Positions 8,770-17,833 of a stretch of 64,000 nucleotides of DNA are shown piece by piece; position 1 is the stretch's first letter, and each line of letters begins with the position of its first letter. The DNA is taken from positions 38,664 to 102,663 of the forward strand of contig JAAXIY010000043.1 of NCBI GenBank assembly GCA_012270125.1, in the 5' to 3' direction. A program made the position numbers and the translations under genes. A model generated the notes under the pieces. It was not told the DNA's origin and did no database searches. It saw nothing but the letters and a program-made list of their open reading frames with translations. This stretch comes from Paracoccaceae bacterium. GTDB taxonomy: Bacteria; Pseudomonadota; Alphaproteobacteria; Rhodobacterales; Rhodobacteraceae.

Positions 8770-9599
8770 TGTAATAATAACTCTCTTAGATCTTCTGTGA
8801 TTAGTGGAGTTTTACCAAACCATGCCTCAAAACCTGGCACACCTTGATGAATTAACATACCTAAACCGTCAACGAATCTTATTTTTCTATTCTTGGCGAT
8901 TTTTAATAGGTTTGTTTCTAAAGGGGTATAAACAAGATCTGAAATAAGCGCTTTTTCAGATATGGCTTCTGGATTGATGTTAATCGCTGTTTCATCATTC
9001 ATGCCTAAAGACGTTGTGTTTATAATATTGTTACATGTAGCAACTATTTCGTTCAGTGAACTCCACTTTTCAACCCTTACTCTTTTATCATATTTATCTC
9101 TTAATTCTTGTGCTCTTTCTATAGTTCTATTCAACACAATAACGTCGCTTGACCCTTGCTCCAATAAAGCTGCAACAACAGCTCTACTAGCTCCTCCTGC
9201 TCCTAAAACTAATGATGAGCCTCTTCCTGGAATCCAATCAGTGTATTTACTTTTAATATTATTTATAAATCCATAACCGTCCGTATTGTCCGCATAGATA
9301 CTTCCCGCTTCTGTAAAAGTAAGTGTGTTTGCTGCGCCAATGTCTTGTGCTCTTTTAGAAGATTGGTGCGCAATATCTAAAGCCTTCACTTTATGTGGAA
9401 TAGTAACATTAGCTCCAGAAAAACCCATATCTTTTAAAGAATATATAGTTTCTTCTAGCTTATTATCTTCTACTTTTATTGGTATATAATAACCTTCAAT
9501 CTTGTTTTGTTTTAACCAATAGTTATGCATTCGGGGGGATTTTGAATGTGATATGGGATTTCCTAAAACGGCAGCTAACAGAGGCTTTTTATTACTCAT
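8766..9599 (-). CDS. aroE: Shikimate dehydrogenase
   Basis: AroE reduces 3-dehydroshikimate with NADPH in aromatic amino-acid synthesis. In 277 residues the shikimate-binding SHSKSPRMHNYWL (near 17), catalytic-lysine NVTIPHKVKAL (near 64), nucleotide-binding VLGAGGASRAVVAALLEQG (near 131), NTTSLGM and the C-terminal DGLGMLIHQG are all present. It overlaps maf by 8 nt upstream and coaE by 4 nt downstream. With aroC at about 30 kb, two steps of the shikimate pathway are in this window. Confidence 0.97.
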   Translation of the reverse strand: MSNKKPLLAAVLGNPISHSKSPRMHNYWLKQNKIEGYYIPIKVEDNKLEETIYSLKDMGFSGANVTIPHKVKALDIAHQSSKRAQDIGAANTLTFTEAGSIYADNTDGYGFINNIKSKYTDWIPGRGSSLVLGAGGASRAVVAALLEQGSSDVIVLNRTIERAQELRDKYDKRVRVEKWSSLNEIVATCNNIINTTSLGMNDETAININPEAISEKALISDLVYTPLETNLLKIAKNRKIRFVDGLGMLIHQGVPGFEAWFGKTPLITEDLRELLLQ

Positions 9600-10203
9600 C
9601 GATTGAGCCCTTTGTGCTTAGATAATTATTTATTTCTATTAAAGGCATTCCTAAAATAGAAAAAAAATCACCTGTAATTTTTGAAAACAAACGGCTACCT
9701 TCCTCTTCAATTTTGTATCCACCTACACTTTCTTTAATGCTTTCCCAATTCCTATTCACATATTTTGTAACATAATCCTCTTTATAATGGTTGGAATATA
9801 GTTCTGCTTTACCAACAAACCGCCATACAGGTTTACCATTTTCACATATAACAGCGCCTGAATATGCCACATGTTTTTTTCCTGACATTGTCAGTATCTG
9901 ATCTATCGCTTTTTCTTTACTGGCTGGCTTTTTTAGAATTGAACCTTCTAGTTCTAAAATTTGATCACAGCCAATAACTAAATTAGCGGGGTTCATCGAG
10001 GAAACTTTAGTGGCTTTTAGTTCCGCCAACGCATCGGCTATGTCTCTAGCTTTGTATTTTTCCATCAGCAGAGAAGCTTTAACTGACTCTTCATCTACAT
10101 TTGGCTTTACACACTTAACTGATACATTTGCTTTTTCAAATAATTGTTTTCTTATTGAAGACGAAGAAGCTAATAAAAGATCATTTACCATAAATAAAAC
10201 CAT
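9592..10203 (-). CDS. maf: Maf-family nucleotide pyrophosphatase
   Basis: Maf/YhdE/YceF proteins hydrolyse non-canonical or particular nucleoside triphosphates to monophosphates and have been linked to septum control. The protein shows LLLASSSSIRKQLFEKA (substrate loop with the conserved Arg), VIGCDQILELEG (metal Asp) and KKPASKEKAIDQI; KHVAYSGAVI follows. The ATG at 10203 or the one at 10191 (MVNDLLLASSSS) could be the start. It is the first gene of the leftward maf-aroE-coaE-dnaQ set and directly borders the putative origin. The same gene order borders the Caulobacter origin region, as I recall it. Confidence 0.93.
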   Translation of the reverse strand: MVLFMVNDLLLASSSSIRKQLFEKANVSVKCVKPNVDEESVKASLLMEKYKARDIADALAELKATKVSSMNPANLVIGCDQILELEGSILKKPASKEKAIDQILTMSGKKHVAYSGAVICENGKPVWRFVGKAELYSNHYKEDYVTKYVNRNWESIKESVGGYKIEEEGSRLFSKITGDFFSILGMPLIEINNYLSTKGSIDE

Positions 10204-10506
10204 GTATATTTTAGTGGATAAAAATTGTTTAGTTTTTGCTTAACTGTTTATTACAAATTTAAAAATTAAAATTTTTATCTTTTGATTAACTTAGGAACAC
10301 TTTACTTATTTCTTATCCTTTGTGGAAATGAATTTTATAAATTTTCCACACACTGTTAGCTTTTGTTTTTTTATATTATTTTTCAATATCTTACTAGGTT
10401 TTTAAACTGTGTAATACTATGGATAAATTTTAATCCACAGGTTATACTGACGCTACAACAATAAACTACTTTTTATATAAATCTTTTATTATTATATAGA
10501 GGCCGA
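10204..10506. other. Putative chromosomal replication origin (oriC)
   Basis: This 303-nt stretch without a gene lies between leftward maf and rightward hemJ and is extremely AT-rich. It has DnaA-box-like 9-mers: 10213-10221 (reverse strand TTATCCACT), 10321-10329 (reverse ATTTCCACA), 10342-10350 (TTTTCCACA, fits TTWTNCACA exactly), 10418-10426 (reverse TTATCCATA) and 10431-10439 (TAATCCACA). The others each differ by one base from the consensus. One near-CtrA-type pair, TTAA-N7-TTAC, lies at 10240-10254. Flanking genes diverge from it on both sides, and parA, parB and two parS sites lie 3-7 kb away. The origin call is inference from context plus boxes. It must also hold the promoters for maf and hemJ. 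Confidence 0.7.
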
Positions 10507-10968
10507 ATGCTTAATTATTTTAGTGATATACTTTCTACTTTGTACCCTTGGGTGAAAGGTTTTCATATAATAGCTGTTATATCCTGGATGGCTGGCTTGT
10601 TTTATTTGCCACGCTTATTTGTATATCATGTAGAAAAAGGTTCTGGAAAAGAAGATCTAGATAGTATTTTTCAATTAATGGAACTTAAACTCCTAAGAAT
10701 TATAATGAACCCTGCTATGATAATAAGTTGGATTTGTGGTATCTTATTATACTTAACACCTGGAATAGTTGATTGGTCTTTATATTGGCCTTGGCTTAAA
10801 TTATTTGGAATAATAGCAATGACCTGGTTTCATATGTGGTTAGCAAAAAGACGGAAAATTTTTATACAAGGAAATAATCTTCTAACAGGTAAGCAGTACA
10901 GATTAATGAATGAAGTTCCCACTGTTTTAATGGTAGTGATTGTATTTTCAGTAGTTGTAAAATTTTAA
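10507..10968 (+). CDS. hemJ: Protoporphyrinogen IX oxidase, HemJ type
   Basis: HemJ is the membrane-bound oxidase for protoporphyrinogen IX in many alphaproteobacteria. The 153-residue protein has four hydrophobic segments and the family signature WVKGFHIIAVISWMAGLFYL followed by PRLFVYH (residues 15-41), including the conserved histidine and the LPRLFVYH stretch. A second conserved part is PWLKLFGIIAMTWFHMWL near 97. GAGG sits 6 nt before the ATG. It is the first gene on the rightward side of the putative origin. Other haem genes in the window are hemW, hemD and hemY-like. Confidence 0.92.
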   Translation: MLNYFSDILSTLYPWVKGFHIIAVISWMAGLFYLPRLFVYHVEKGSGKEDLDSIFQLMELKLLRIIMNPAMIISWICGILLYLTPGIVDWSLYWPWLKLFGIIAMTWFHMWLAKRRKIFIQGNNLLTGKQYRLMNEVPTVLMVVIVFSVVVKF

Positions 10969-10971
10969 AGA

Positions 10972-11000
10972 AGTTGACTCAACTAAGCCATCGGTATACG
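10972..11000 (+). promoter_or_regulatory. Candidate rho promoter with overlapping 13-nt palindrome
   Basis: TTGACT at 10974-10979 and TATACG at 10995-11000 resemble -35 and -10 elements, though with a short 15-nt spacer. The -35 lies in the palindrome AGTTGACTCAACT (10972-10984), so it may be an operator. It precedes rho by about 70 nt. This is weak evidence. Confidence 0.3.
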
Positions 11001-11066
11001 TAATCGCTGCAACATTGTCCTATGTTGGTTTTCATAAAGTTTTAACAATTAATAACAGGTATCAGT

Positions 11067-12338
11067 ATGTCTTCTACGCGCCTAAATTTATCTGATCTTA
11101 AAGTTAAGAGCCCTAAAGATCTTCTTTCTATGGCTGAAGACTTAGAAATAGAAAATGCATCAACTATGCGCAAGGGTGAAATGATGTTTCAAATCTTGCG
11201 TGAGAGAGCAGATGAAGGCTGGGAAATTGCTGGAGATGGTGTTCTAGAAGTTTTGCAAGATGGATTTGGCTTTCTGAGATCACCGGAAGCAAATTATCTT
11301 CCGGGACCAGATGATATTTATGTCTCTCCTGATATGATTAGAAAATATTCTTTAAGAACTGGGGATACAATAGAGGGATTAATTAAATCACCAGAAGATA
11401 ATGAAAGATATTTTGCTCTGATAGAAGCGCACCAAATTAATTTTCAAGATCCAGATAAAGCGAAACATAAAATAGCTTTTGATAACTTAACACCGCTCTA
11501 TCCAGATGAGCGTCTTATAATGGAAATTGAAGACCCAACAGTTAAAGACAAATCTGCAAGAGTTATAGATTTAGTCGCTCCTATTGGTAAGGGTCAACGG
11601 TCACTTATAGTAGCGCCGCCCAGGACAGGTAAGACCGTTATTTTACAAAATATAGCTCATAGCATCGAGCAAAATCATCCAGAGTGTTATCTTATTGTTT
11701 TACTAATTGATGAAAGACCGGAAGAAGTTACAGATATGCAGAGATCTGTTAAGGGAGAGGTTATCTCGTCTACTTTTGATGAACCGGCAGCCAGGCATGT
11801 AGCTGTGTCAGAAATGGTTATTGAAAAAGCAAAGCGGCTCGTTGAACATAAGAGAGATGTTGTTATTCTTTTGGACTCTATTACTCGTTTAGGAAGAGCT
11901 TTCAATACAGTAATACCTTCATCTGGAAAAGTCTTAACAGGTGGTGTTGATGCCAATGCTCTTCAAAGGCCAAAAAGATTTTTCGGAGCAGCAAGGAATA
12001 TAGAAGAAGGCGGATCATTAACTATCATTTCTACAGCGTTAATAGATACGGGCAGCCGAATGGATGAGGTTATTTTTGAGGAATTTAAAGGCACGGGTAA
12101 TAGCGAGATAGTATTAGATAGAAAAGTTGCGGACAAAAGGGTATTTCCAGCAATTGATATTTTAAAGTCTGGTACAAGAAAAGAAGATCTGCTTATTGAT
12201 AAAATAGATTTACAAAAAACGTTTGTATTACGACGTATTTTGAATCCAATGGGTACAACTGATGGAATAGAATTTCTTCTATCAAAATTAAAACAAACTA
12301 AGACAAATTCCGAATTTTTTGACTCTATGAATACCTAA
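11067..12338 (+). CDS. rho: Transcription termination factor Rho
   Basis: Rho is the hexameric RNA-dependent ATPase that terminates transcription at C-rich unstructured RNA. The 423-residue protein has the N-terminal Rho_N helical domain ([20 protein letters not shown]), the RNA-binding cold-shock-like domain with [23 protein letters not shown] near residue 66, Walker A APPRTGKT near 184, [16 protein letters not shown] near 208 and the Q/R-loop [22 protein letters not shown] near 291. Its leader is 98 nt. Many convergent gene pairs in this window have no room for intrinsic terminators, which suits reliance on Rho. Confidence 0.98.
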   Translation: MSSTRLNLSDLKVKSPKDLLSMAEDLEIENASTMRKGEMMFQILRERADEGWEIAGDGVLEVLQDGFGFLRSPEANYLPGPDDIYVSPDMIRKYSLRTGDTIEGLIKSPEDNERYFALIEAHQINFQDPDKAKHKIAFDNLTPLYPDERLIMEIEDPTVKDKSARVIDLVAPIGKGQRSLIVAPPRTGKTVILQNIAHSIEQNHPECYLIVLLIDERPEEVTDMQRSVKGEVISSTFDEPAARHVAVSEMVIEKAKRLVEHKRDVVILLDSITRLGRAFNTVIPSSGKVLTGGVDANALQRPKRFFGAARNIEEGGSLTIISTALIDTGSRMDEVIFEEFKGTGNSEIVLDRKVADKRVFPAIDILKSGTRKEDLLIDKIDLQKTFVLRRILNPMGTTDGIEFLLSKLKQTKTNSEFFDSMNT

Positions 12339-12352
12339 TTTAGGGGTTTTCT

Positions 12353-13642
12353 ATGACTGATACCATTTATGCGCTTTCCACATCACAGGGACGCGCAGGA
12401 ATCGCGGTTGTAAGAATTTCAGGTCCTGATGCCTTTTTATCACTCAGGTCGATGAGTAAAGATATTCAAATAAAACCAAGAAAAACAATACTTTGTGATT
12501 TATTTACAAAAGAAGGGCTTCATCTTGATAGGGCACTAGTAATTTCGTTTAAAGGCCCAAACAGTTTTACAGGAGAGGATGTAGTTGAATTACATATTCA
12601 TGGAAGCATAGCTGTAATTCAAAAGACCTTAGAAACACTTTCAAAGATCTCTAATTTTCGACAAGCTTTACCCGGTGAGTTTACTCGCAGGGCATTTTTG
12701 AACGAAAAACTTAATCTGGCAGAAATAGAAGGCCTTGCTGATCTTATAGAGGCCGAAACAGAAGCTCAAAGAGTTCAGGCTTTGAAGGTTCTTTCAGGTA
12801 AACTGGGGGAAAGAGCTCAAGAATGGCGCTCAATGATAATTAAAGCGATGGCTTTAATAGAGGTTACGATAGATTTTGCTGATGAAGAGGTGCCCACAGA
12901 TGTTTCTAAAGACGTAAAATACATTTTAACTCATATAATCAATGACTTAGATAAAGAATCCAAAAGCATAAATGTAGCCGAACGAATAAGAACTGGTTTC
13001 GAGGTCGCTATAGTAGGGAAACCAAATGTTGGTAAGTCTACACTTTTAAACGCAATGGCGGGAAGAGAGGCGGCTATTACTTCAGAACAGGCTGGAACAA
13101 CTAGAGATATCATAGAGGTAAGAATGGATTTAGATGGATTACCTGTAACGATGCTTGATACAGCTGGTTTGAGGGAGACTAATAATTTGATAGAGACAAA
13201 AGGCATAACCAGGGCGATAGAAAGAGCAAATTCTTCGGATCTGGTGGTGATGTTAACAGAAGATGGTGAAACGCTGCCAGAAATAAAAAACCCAAAAACA
13301 TTAACGTTTATATCAAAGTGTGATGAAGGAAATCAGGAAAACGGTCTTTCAGCTGTTACAGGTTTTGGCTTAGATAACATGATAGGCTCTATAAAAAATG
13401 AATTAGAGAAAACTATTCAAAACCAAGGTCTGGCGACAAGATTTAGGCATAAAGAGGCTATTGATAGATCTATAAGCAAACTGAAAACTGCAAAAAAACT
13501 TGTGGATGATGGTCCTACTTCTTACGATCTGGTGGCAGAAGAATTAAGACAAACAGCCTACACCTTAGATGAGTTATTTGGTAGGGTGGATGTAGAAAAA
13601 GTCCTTGATGAGATTTTTTCTTCTTTTTGTTTGGGAAAGTAA
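12353..13642 (+). CDS. mnmE: tRNA uridine-5-carboxymethylaminomethyl modification GTPase
   Basis: MnmE works with MnmG to add a carboxymethylaminomethyl group to wobble U34 of certain tRNAs. In 429 residues: the N-terminal folate-binding domain (IYALSTSQGRAGIAVVRISG), GEFTRRAFLNEKLNLAEIEG near 110, the G domain with GKPNVGKSTLLNAMAG (near 222), the K-loop/switch AAITSEQAGTTRDIIEV and DTAGLRE near 269, and the C-terminal catalytic cysteine motif CLGK at the very end (usually C[IL]GK). It is 14 nt after rho and 3 nt before mnmG, so the modification partners are co-transcribed. Confidence 0.98.
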   Translation: MTDTIYALSTSQGRAGIAVVRISGPDAFLSLRSMSKDIQIKPRKTILCDLFTKEGLHLDRALVISFKGPNSFTGEDVVELHIHGSIAVIQKTLETLSKISNFRQALPGEFTRRAFLNEKLNLAEIEGLADLIEAETEAQRVQALKVLSGKLGERAQEWRSMIIKAMALIEVTIDFADEEVPTDVSKDVKYILTHIINDLDKESKSINVAERIRTGFEVAIVGKPNVGKSTLLNAMAGREAAITSEQAGTTRDIIEVRMDLDGLPVTMLDTAGLRETNNLIETKGITRAIERANSSDLVVMLTEDGETLPEIKNPKTLTFISKCDEGNQENGLSAVTGFGLDNMIGSIKNELEKTIQNQGLATRFRHKEAIDRSISKLKTAKKLVDDGPTSYDLVAEELRQTAYTLDELFGRVDVEKVLDEIFSSFCLGK

Positions 13643-13645
13643 GGG

Positions 13646-15520
13646 ATGTTTCACGTGAAACAATTTGATGTACTCGTGGTTGGAGGTGGACACGCTGGTA
13701 GTGAGGCAGCAGCAGCTTCGTCAAGGATGGGTGCTAGAACTGCGCTCGTCACTCTGAAGGCCTCTGATCTTGGTGTAATGTCTTGTAATCCTGCTATAGG
13801 AGGCCTTGGAAAAGGCCATTTGGTTCGTGAAATTGATGCTCTAGATGGGATTATGGCTCGATCAGCAGACGAGGCAGGTATTCAATTTAGGCTATTAAAT
13901 AGAAAAAAGGGCCCCGCTGTTCAGGGTCCGCGGGTTCAGGCCGACCGTTTGTTATATCAAAGCTCAATAAAAAAAGCCTTAAGCTCGATTGAAAACTTAT
14001 CCATACTAGAAGGCGAGGTTGTAGACCTTGTTGGCTCTCAAGCTAAGGTTAAAGGCGTGCTTTTAGCTGATGGCTCCGAAATTTTGGCAAAATCTACTAT
14101 TATAACCACAGGAACGTTTCTTCGAGGAAAGGTCTACATAGGAGAGGTTTCCTACTCGGCTGGTCGTATGGGATCTAACCCTTCATTAAAACTTGCAGAA
14201 AAGATAGAGGGTTTTGGCTTAAGGTTGGGCAGACTAAAAACGGGAACCCCTCCAAGACTAAATGGAAAGTCTATAAATTGGGAAGATCTGGAAAGCCAGC
14301 CTGGCGATATAGAGCCAACAATGTTTTCTTTTTTGTCCCAAAAACCAACAGCAGAGCAAATCTCATGTGGGATAACGTTTACTAATGAAAAGACACATGA
14401 GATTATAGAAAAAAACCTATCAAAATCAGCAATGTATGGAGGGCATATCGATGGCGTAGGTCCTAGATATTGTCCATCTATAGAAGATAAAATAGTTCGA
14501 TTTAGGGATAAGAGCTCACATCAAGTATTTTTAGAACCGGAAGGTCTTTCAGTAAACACTATATATCCTAATGGAATTTCTACATCCCTTCCTGAGAAAA
14601 TACAGGAACAATATGTACGCTCTATAAAAGGATTAGAGAATGTTGAGATCTTACAACCAGGCTACGCAATAGAATATGATTATGTTGATCCTCGGTCATT
14701 ATCGCAAACCTTAAGTGTTAATGGTGTTTCTGGCCTCTATTTGGCAGGTCAAATCAATGGGACAACAGGATATGAAGAAGCAGCAGCCCAAGGGTTGGTT
14801 GCCGGTTTGAATGCAGCAGCAGCTTCAGCCGATGCAGACACAATTACTTTCTCAAGATCAGATAGTTATATAGGTGTTATGCTAGACGACCTGATTTCTA
14901 AGGGAGTAAGCGAGCCATATAGAATGTTTACTTCTAGAGCAGAGTTCAGGCTTTCGCTACGTGCAGATAATGCGGACCAACGATTGACTCCGAAAGGTAT
15001 AGAGATAGGCTGTGTCTCTGCAGAGCGGCGGAAAGCTTTTTTAGAAAAAGCAGAGAAAATAGAAGAATGTAATAAAATTCTTTCTGAAAAAGAGTTTAGC
15101 CCAAACCAATTACTATCTCAGGGTATTTCGGTCAGCCAAGATGGAAATAAAAGAAACTTGAAGCAAGTGTTAGCTTTTCCAAATATCACTTTTGATAATA
15201 TAACAGTATTTGATCCTAGGCTGATACATATAGATAAAGAAATCCAGCAGCAAGCTCATAGAGATGCTCTATATTCCAACTATATTGACAGGCAAAAGAA
15301 AGACATTGAGGCTATCAAAAGAGATGAGGCTATAGAGATTCCAAATAACTTTGACTATTTGTCAATGTCTGGTTTATCGAATGAACTTACAAATAAACTA
15401 ATTTACCAAAAACCAAAAAATATAGCACAAGCTTCTCGTATAGAGGGAATGACACCAGCGGCTCTTTTTTTGATATTATCAAAAGTTAAACAGAGTCAGA
15501 ACCAAACCAAGGCCGGATGA
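13646..15520 (+). CDS. mnmG: tRNA uridine-5-carboxymethylaminomethyl modification enzyme, FAD-binding
   Basis: MnmG (GidA) is the FAD- and folate-using partner of MnmE. The 624-residue protein opens [20 protein letters not shown], giving the Rossmann FAD motif [10 protein letters not shown]. It then has [22 protein letters not shown] near 50, [12 protein letters not shown] near 155, [12 protein letters not shown] near 197 and the C-terminal tRNA-binding helical region. The first codons are made from a perfect parS site. The start is 3 nt after mnmE and the end overlaps rsmG by 4 nt. Confidence 0.98.
   Translation: MFHVKQFDVLVVGGGHAGSEAAAASSRMGARTALVTLKASDLGVMSCNPAIGGLGKGHLVREIDALDGIMARSADEAGIQFRLLNRKKGPAVQGPRVQADRLLYQSSIKKALSSIENLSILEGEVVDLVGSQAKVKGVLLADGSEILAKSTIITTGTFLRGKVYIGEVSYSAGRMGSNPSLKLAEKIEGFGLRLGRLKTGTPPRLNGKSINWEDLESQPGDIEPTMFSFLSQKPTAEQISCGITFTNEKTHEIIEKNLSKSAMYGGHIDGVGPRYCPSIEDKIVRFRDKSSHQVFLEPEGLSVNTIYPNGISTSLPEKIQEQYVRSIKGLENVEILQPGYAIEYDYVDPRSLSQTLSVNGVSGLYLAGQINGTTGYEEAAAQGLVAGLNAAAASADADTITFSRSDSYIGVMLDDLISKGVSEPYRMFTSRAEFRLSLRADNADQRLTPKGIEIGCVSAERRKAFLEKAEKIEECNKILSEKEFSPNQLLSQGISVSQDGNKRNLKQVLAFPNITFDNITVFDPRLIHIDKEIQQQAHRDALYSNYIDRQKKDIEAIKRDEAIEIPNNFDYLSMSGLSNELTNKLIYQKPKNIAQASRIEGMTPAALFLILSKVKQSQNQTKAG
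13647..13662. other. parS centromere-like site 1
   Basis: TGTTTCACGTGAAACA is the exact 16-bp ParB-binding palindrome known from Bacillus and most other bacteria. It is embedded in codons 1-6 of mnmG (MFHVKQ). It lies 3.3 kb right of the putative origin and 3.3 kb left of parB. It is the expected loading site for the ParB encoded here. Confidence 0.95.
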
Positions 15521-16131
15521 GTGACGATGTTTTAATAGATGTTTCACGTGAAACAATGGCGCTTCTAAAACAGCTTCGAACACTTGTTGAAAAGTGGAAC
15601 AAAAGTATAAATTTAATATCGAAAAGCACCGTGCCAGATATGTGGAACCGCCACATTATAGATTCTGCGCAGATCTTTTATGCTAGAAAAAAAAGCTTTA
15701 AAAAATGGTTGGACATGGGATCTGGCGCTGGTTTTCCTGGGCTGGTTGTTGCAATTCTTGCTCAAGACAAAAATATCAATGGAGAAATAGTGTTAGTTGA
15801 AAGTGACAGAAGAAAATGTGCTTTCCTTAGTACTGTTAAGCGTGAGTTGAACCTTAAAATATCTATTATAAACAACAGGATAGAGGTCTGTAACAAGCAA
15901 AATGCGGATGTTGTTTCAGCAAGAGCTTTAGCTGATTTAGCAAGTCTTTTGGAGCTATCATTTAATCATGCTAGTGATAATGCTTCGCTTATATTTGCAA
16001 AGGGAAAGTCTTGGCAAGAAGAGTTGGTTGCAGCACAGAAAGCTTGGAACTTTAGTTGGGAAGCTGTTACCAGTATAACTGATTCAAAGTCAGTAGTTTT
16101 GAAAATAGGAGAGCTTTCGCGTGCCAAGTAG
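15517..16131 (+). CDS. rsmG: 16S rRNA (guanine-527-N7)-methyltransferase
   Basis: RsmG (GidB) methylates G527 of 16S rRNA with SAM. The 204-residue Rossmann methyltransferase has [12 protein letters not shown] near 28, [12 protein letters not shown] near 42, the SAM loop [20 protein letters not shown] near 65, [18 protein letters not shown] near 90 and [13 protein letters not shown] near 128. Codons 9-13 are formed from the second parS. It overlaps mnmG by 4 nt, and its stop lies inside the start region of parA. Confidence 0.96.
   Translation: MSDDVLIDVSRETMALLKQLRTLVEKWNKSINLISKSTVPDMWNRHIIDSAQIFYARKKSFKKWLDMGSGAGFPGLVVAILAQDKNINGEIVLVESDRRKCAFLSTVKRELNLKISIINNRIEVCNKQNADVVSARALADLASLLELSFNHASDNASLIFAKGKSWQEELVAAQKAWNFSWEAVTSITDSKSVVLKIGELSRAK
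15540..15555. other. parS centromere-like site 2
   Basis: This is a second exact TGTTTCACGTGAAACA, within the start of rsmG where it encodes part of DVSRET. That is a different frame from the first site, so the DNA sequence and not the peptide is conserved. It lies 1.9 kb from the first copy and 0.6 kb upstream of parA. Confidence 0.95.
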
Positions 16132-16915
16132 TGGATCCAAAGCTGCAAAAATAATCTCAGTGACGAACCAAAAAGGTGGAGTTGGTAAAACAACTACAAC
16201 TATCAACTTAGCGGCAGCGCTTTCACAATTAAAAAAGAAAGTTCTTATTATAGATTTGGACCCACAGGGGAACGCATCCACTGGTTTGGGGGTAGAGGTC
16301 GAAGACCGAGAACTATCAACATATGAATTTTTGGTTGAAGGAGCTCCTTTAGAAAAAGTTGCGATGGAAACAGAAATCTCTGGTTTAAGTATTGTTCCAG
16401 CAACAATAGACCTGAGCTCAGCTGATATAGATCTGATATCAAACGAAAAAAGAAGTCACTTGTTGCATGAAGCATTGCGAAAAAAGCAAGAAAACAAGAA
16501 AAAATATGACTTCATACTGATTGATTGCCCACCATCTTTAAATATTTTAACGGTAAATGCGATGGTAGCGTCTCATTCTGTTTTGATACCATTACAGAGT
16601 GAGTTTTTTGCACTGGAAGGGCTTTCCCAACTCTTGCTGACTGTAAAAGAGGTGCGTCAGACTGCAAATGAGAACCTTCGAGTTGAAGGGATAGTTTTAA
16701 CCATGTTTGATGGAAGAAATAATTTATCTAAACAGGTGGAAGCTGATGCTAGGAGCAATCTAAAAGAACTAGTTTTTGAAACGATCATTCCACGAAATGT
16801 ACGGGTGAGTGAAGCGCCTTCATATTCAATGCCCGTTTTAACTTACGATCCTTCCTCAAAGGGTTCAAAAGCGTATATGGATTTGGCCAAAGAGTTATTA
16901 GCTAATAATTCTTGA
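16121..16915 (+). CDS. parA: Chromosome partitioning ATPase ParA
   Basis: ParA is the Walker ATPase that moves ParB-parS complexes and segregates the origin. In 264 residues it has the deviant Walker A KGGVGKTTTTINLAAAL near residue 18, DLDPQGNASTGLG near 46 and DCPPSLNILTVNAMVAS near 138. The start is GTG at 16121, supported by AGGAGAG at 16107-16113 with 7-nt spacing. The GTG lies inside the last codons of rsmG. parB follows 12 nt after it. It is chromosomal-type (Soj-like), not a plasmid ParA, by its place beside mnmG and rsmG. Confidence 0.97.
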   Translation: MPSSGSKAAKIISVTNQKGGVGKTTTTINLAAALSQLKKKVLIIDLDPQGNASTGLGVEVEDRELSTYEFLVEGAPLEKVAMETEISGLSIVPATIDLSSADIDLISNEKRSHLLHEALRKKQENKKKYDFILIDCPPSLNILTVNAMVASHSVLIPLQSEFFALEGLSQLLLTVKEVRQTANENLRVEGIVLTMFDGRNNLSKQVEADARSNLKELVFETIIPRNVRVSEAPSYSMPVLTYDPSSKGSKAYMDLAKELLANNS

Positions 16916-16927
16916 TAGGAGATTTTG

Positions 16928-17824
16928 ATGGTAGAAAGAAAAGGTAAATCACGAGGCCTTGGAAGAGGATTATCGTCTTTAATGGGTGATATTAATAACG
17001 ATCCCATAAGTAGTAGCGCAAACTCAGAAAATCAGACACTTGAGAAGCTCGTACCGGTTGAAAAAATATATCCAAATCCAAATCAGCCTAGGAAAACGTT
17101 TCAAGAAGAAAAACTTATCGAATTGGCTAATTCGATAAAAACAAAAGGGGTAGTACAACCTCTGATTGTAAGAAAAAAGCAAGGAACCAAAGAAAGCTTT
17201 GAAATTGTTGCAGGAGAGCGCCGCTGGCGTGCGGCTCAAAGAGCACAAATTCATGAATTACCAGTCATTGTAAGAGAGTTTACTGATACAGAGGTTCTAG
17301 AAATAGCCATAATTGAAAATGTACAAAGGGCTGATTTAAATCCTGTAGAAGAGGCTCTTGGATATAAGAATTTAATGGATAATTTTAATCATACCCAAGA
17401 AGGTCTTTCTAAAGAAATTGGGAAAAGCAGGAGCCACATAGCGAATTTGCTAAGACTGCTTAATCTTCCAGCAGAGGTACAAGATTTTCTAATTTCAGGA
17501 AAATTGACTGCCGGACATGCCCGGGCCTTGGTAACATGTGATAACCCTCTGGCGTTAGCAAAACAGATAATTTCACAAGGCCTTTCAGTTAGAGATGCTG
17601 AACTTTTAGCTAAGAAAGAGAGTCTAAAAGAAGCAAAAACCAAGAATAAGACAAATGAAAAACCAGCTGATACAATTATCTTAGAGTCTGATCTGTCTGC
17701 AGCATTAAAAATGAAGGTGTCAATCAATCATGAAGAGGGCAAAGAAAAAGGTTTACTTTCAATAACTTATAAGACTCTGGATGAGCTCGATCGCATTTGT
17801 GAGAAACTTTTAAAGAGTACTTAA
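16928..17824 (+). CDS. parB: Chromosome partitioning protein ParB
   Basis: ParB binds parS, slides as a CTP-dependent clamp and recruits ParA. In 298 residues it shows GLGRGLSSLMGD at the N-terminus, IYPNPNQPRKTFQEEKLIEL near 47, the CTPase motif GERRWRAAQRA near 98, a helix-turn-helix (LSKEIGKSRSHIANLLRLL near 160) and a C-terminal dimerisation segment. The ATG at 16928 has AGGAG 6 nt upstream; an in-frame TTG directly before it is rejected. It ends 9 nt from the convergent hemW. Confidence 0.97.
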   Translation: MVERKGKSRGLGRGLSSLMGDINNDPISSSANSENQTLEKLVPVEKIYPNPNQPRKTFQEEKLIELANSIKTKGVVQPLIVRKKQGTKESFEIVAGERRWRAAQRAQIHELPVIVREFTDTEVLEIAIIENVQRADLNPVEEALGYKNLMDNFNHTQEGLSKEIGKSRSHIANLLRLLNLPAEVQDFLISGKLTAGHARALVTCDNPLALAKQIISQGLSVRDAELLAKKESLKEAKTKNKTNEKPADTIILESDLSAALKMKVSINHEEGKEKGLLSITYKTLDELDRICEKLLKST

Positions 17825-17833
17825 AAATAACCG

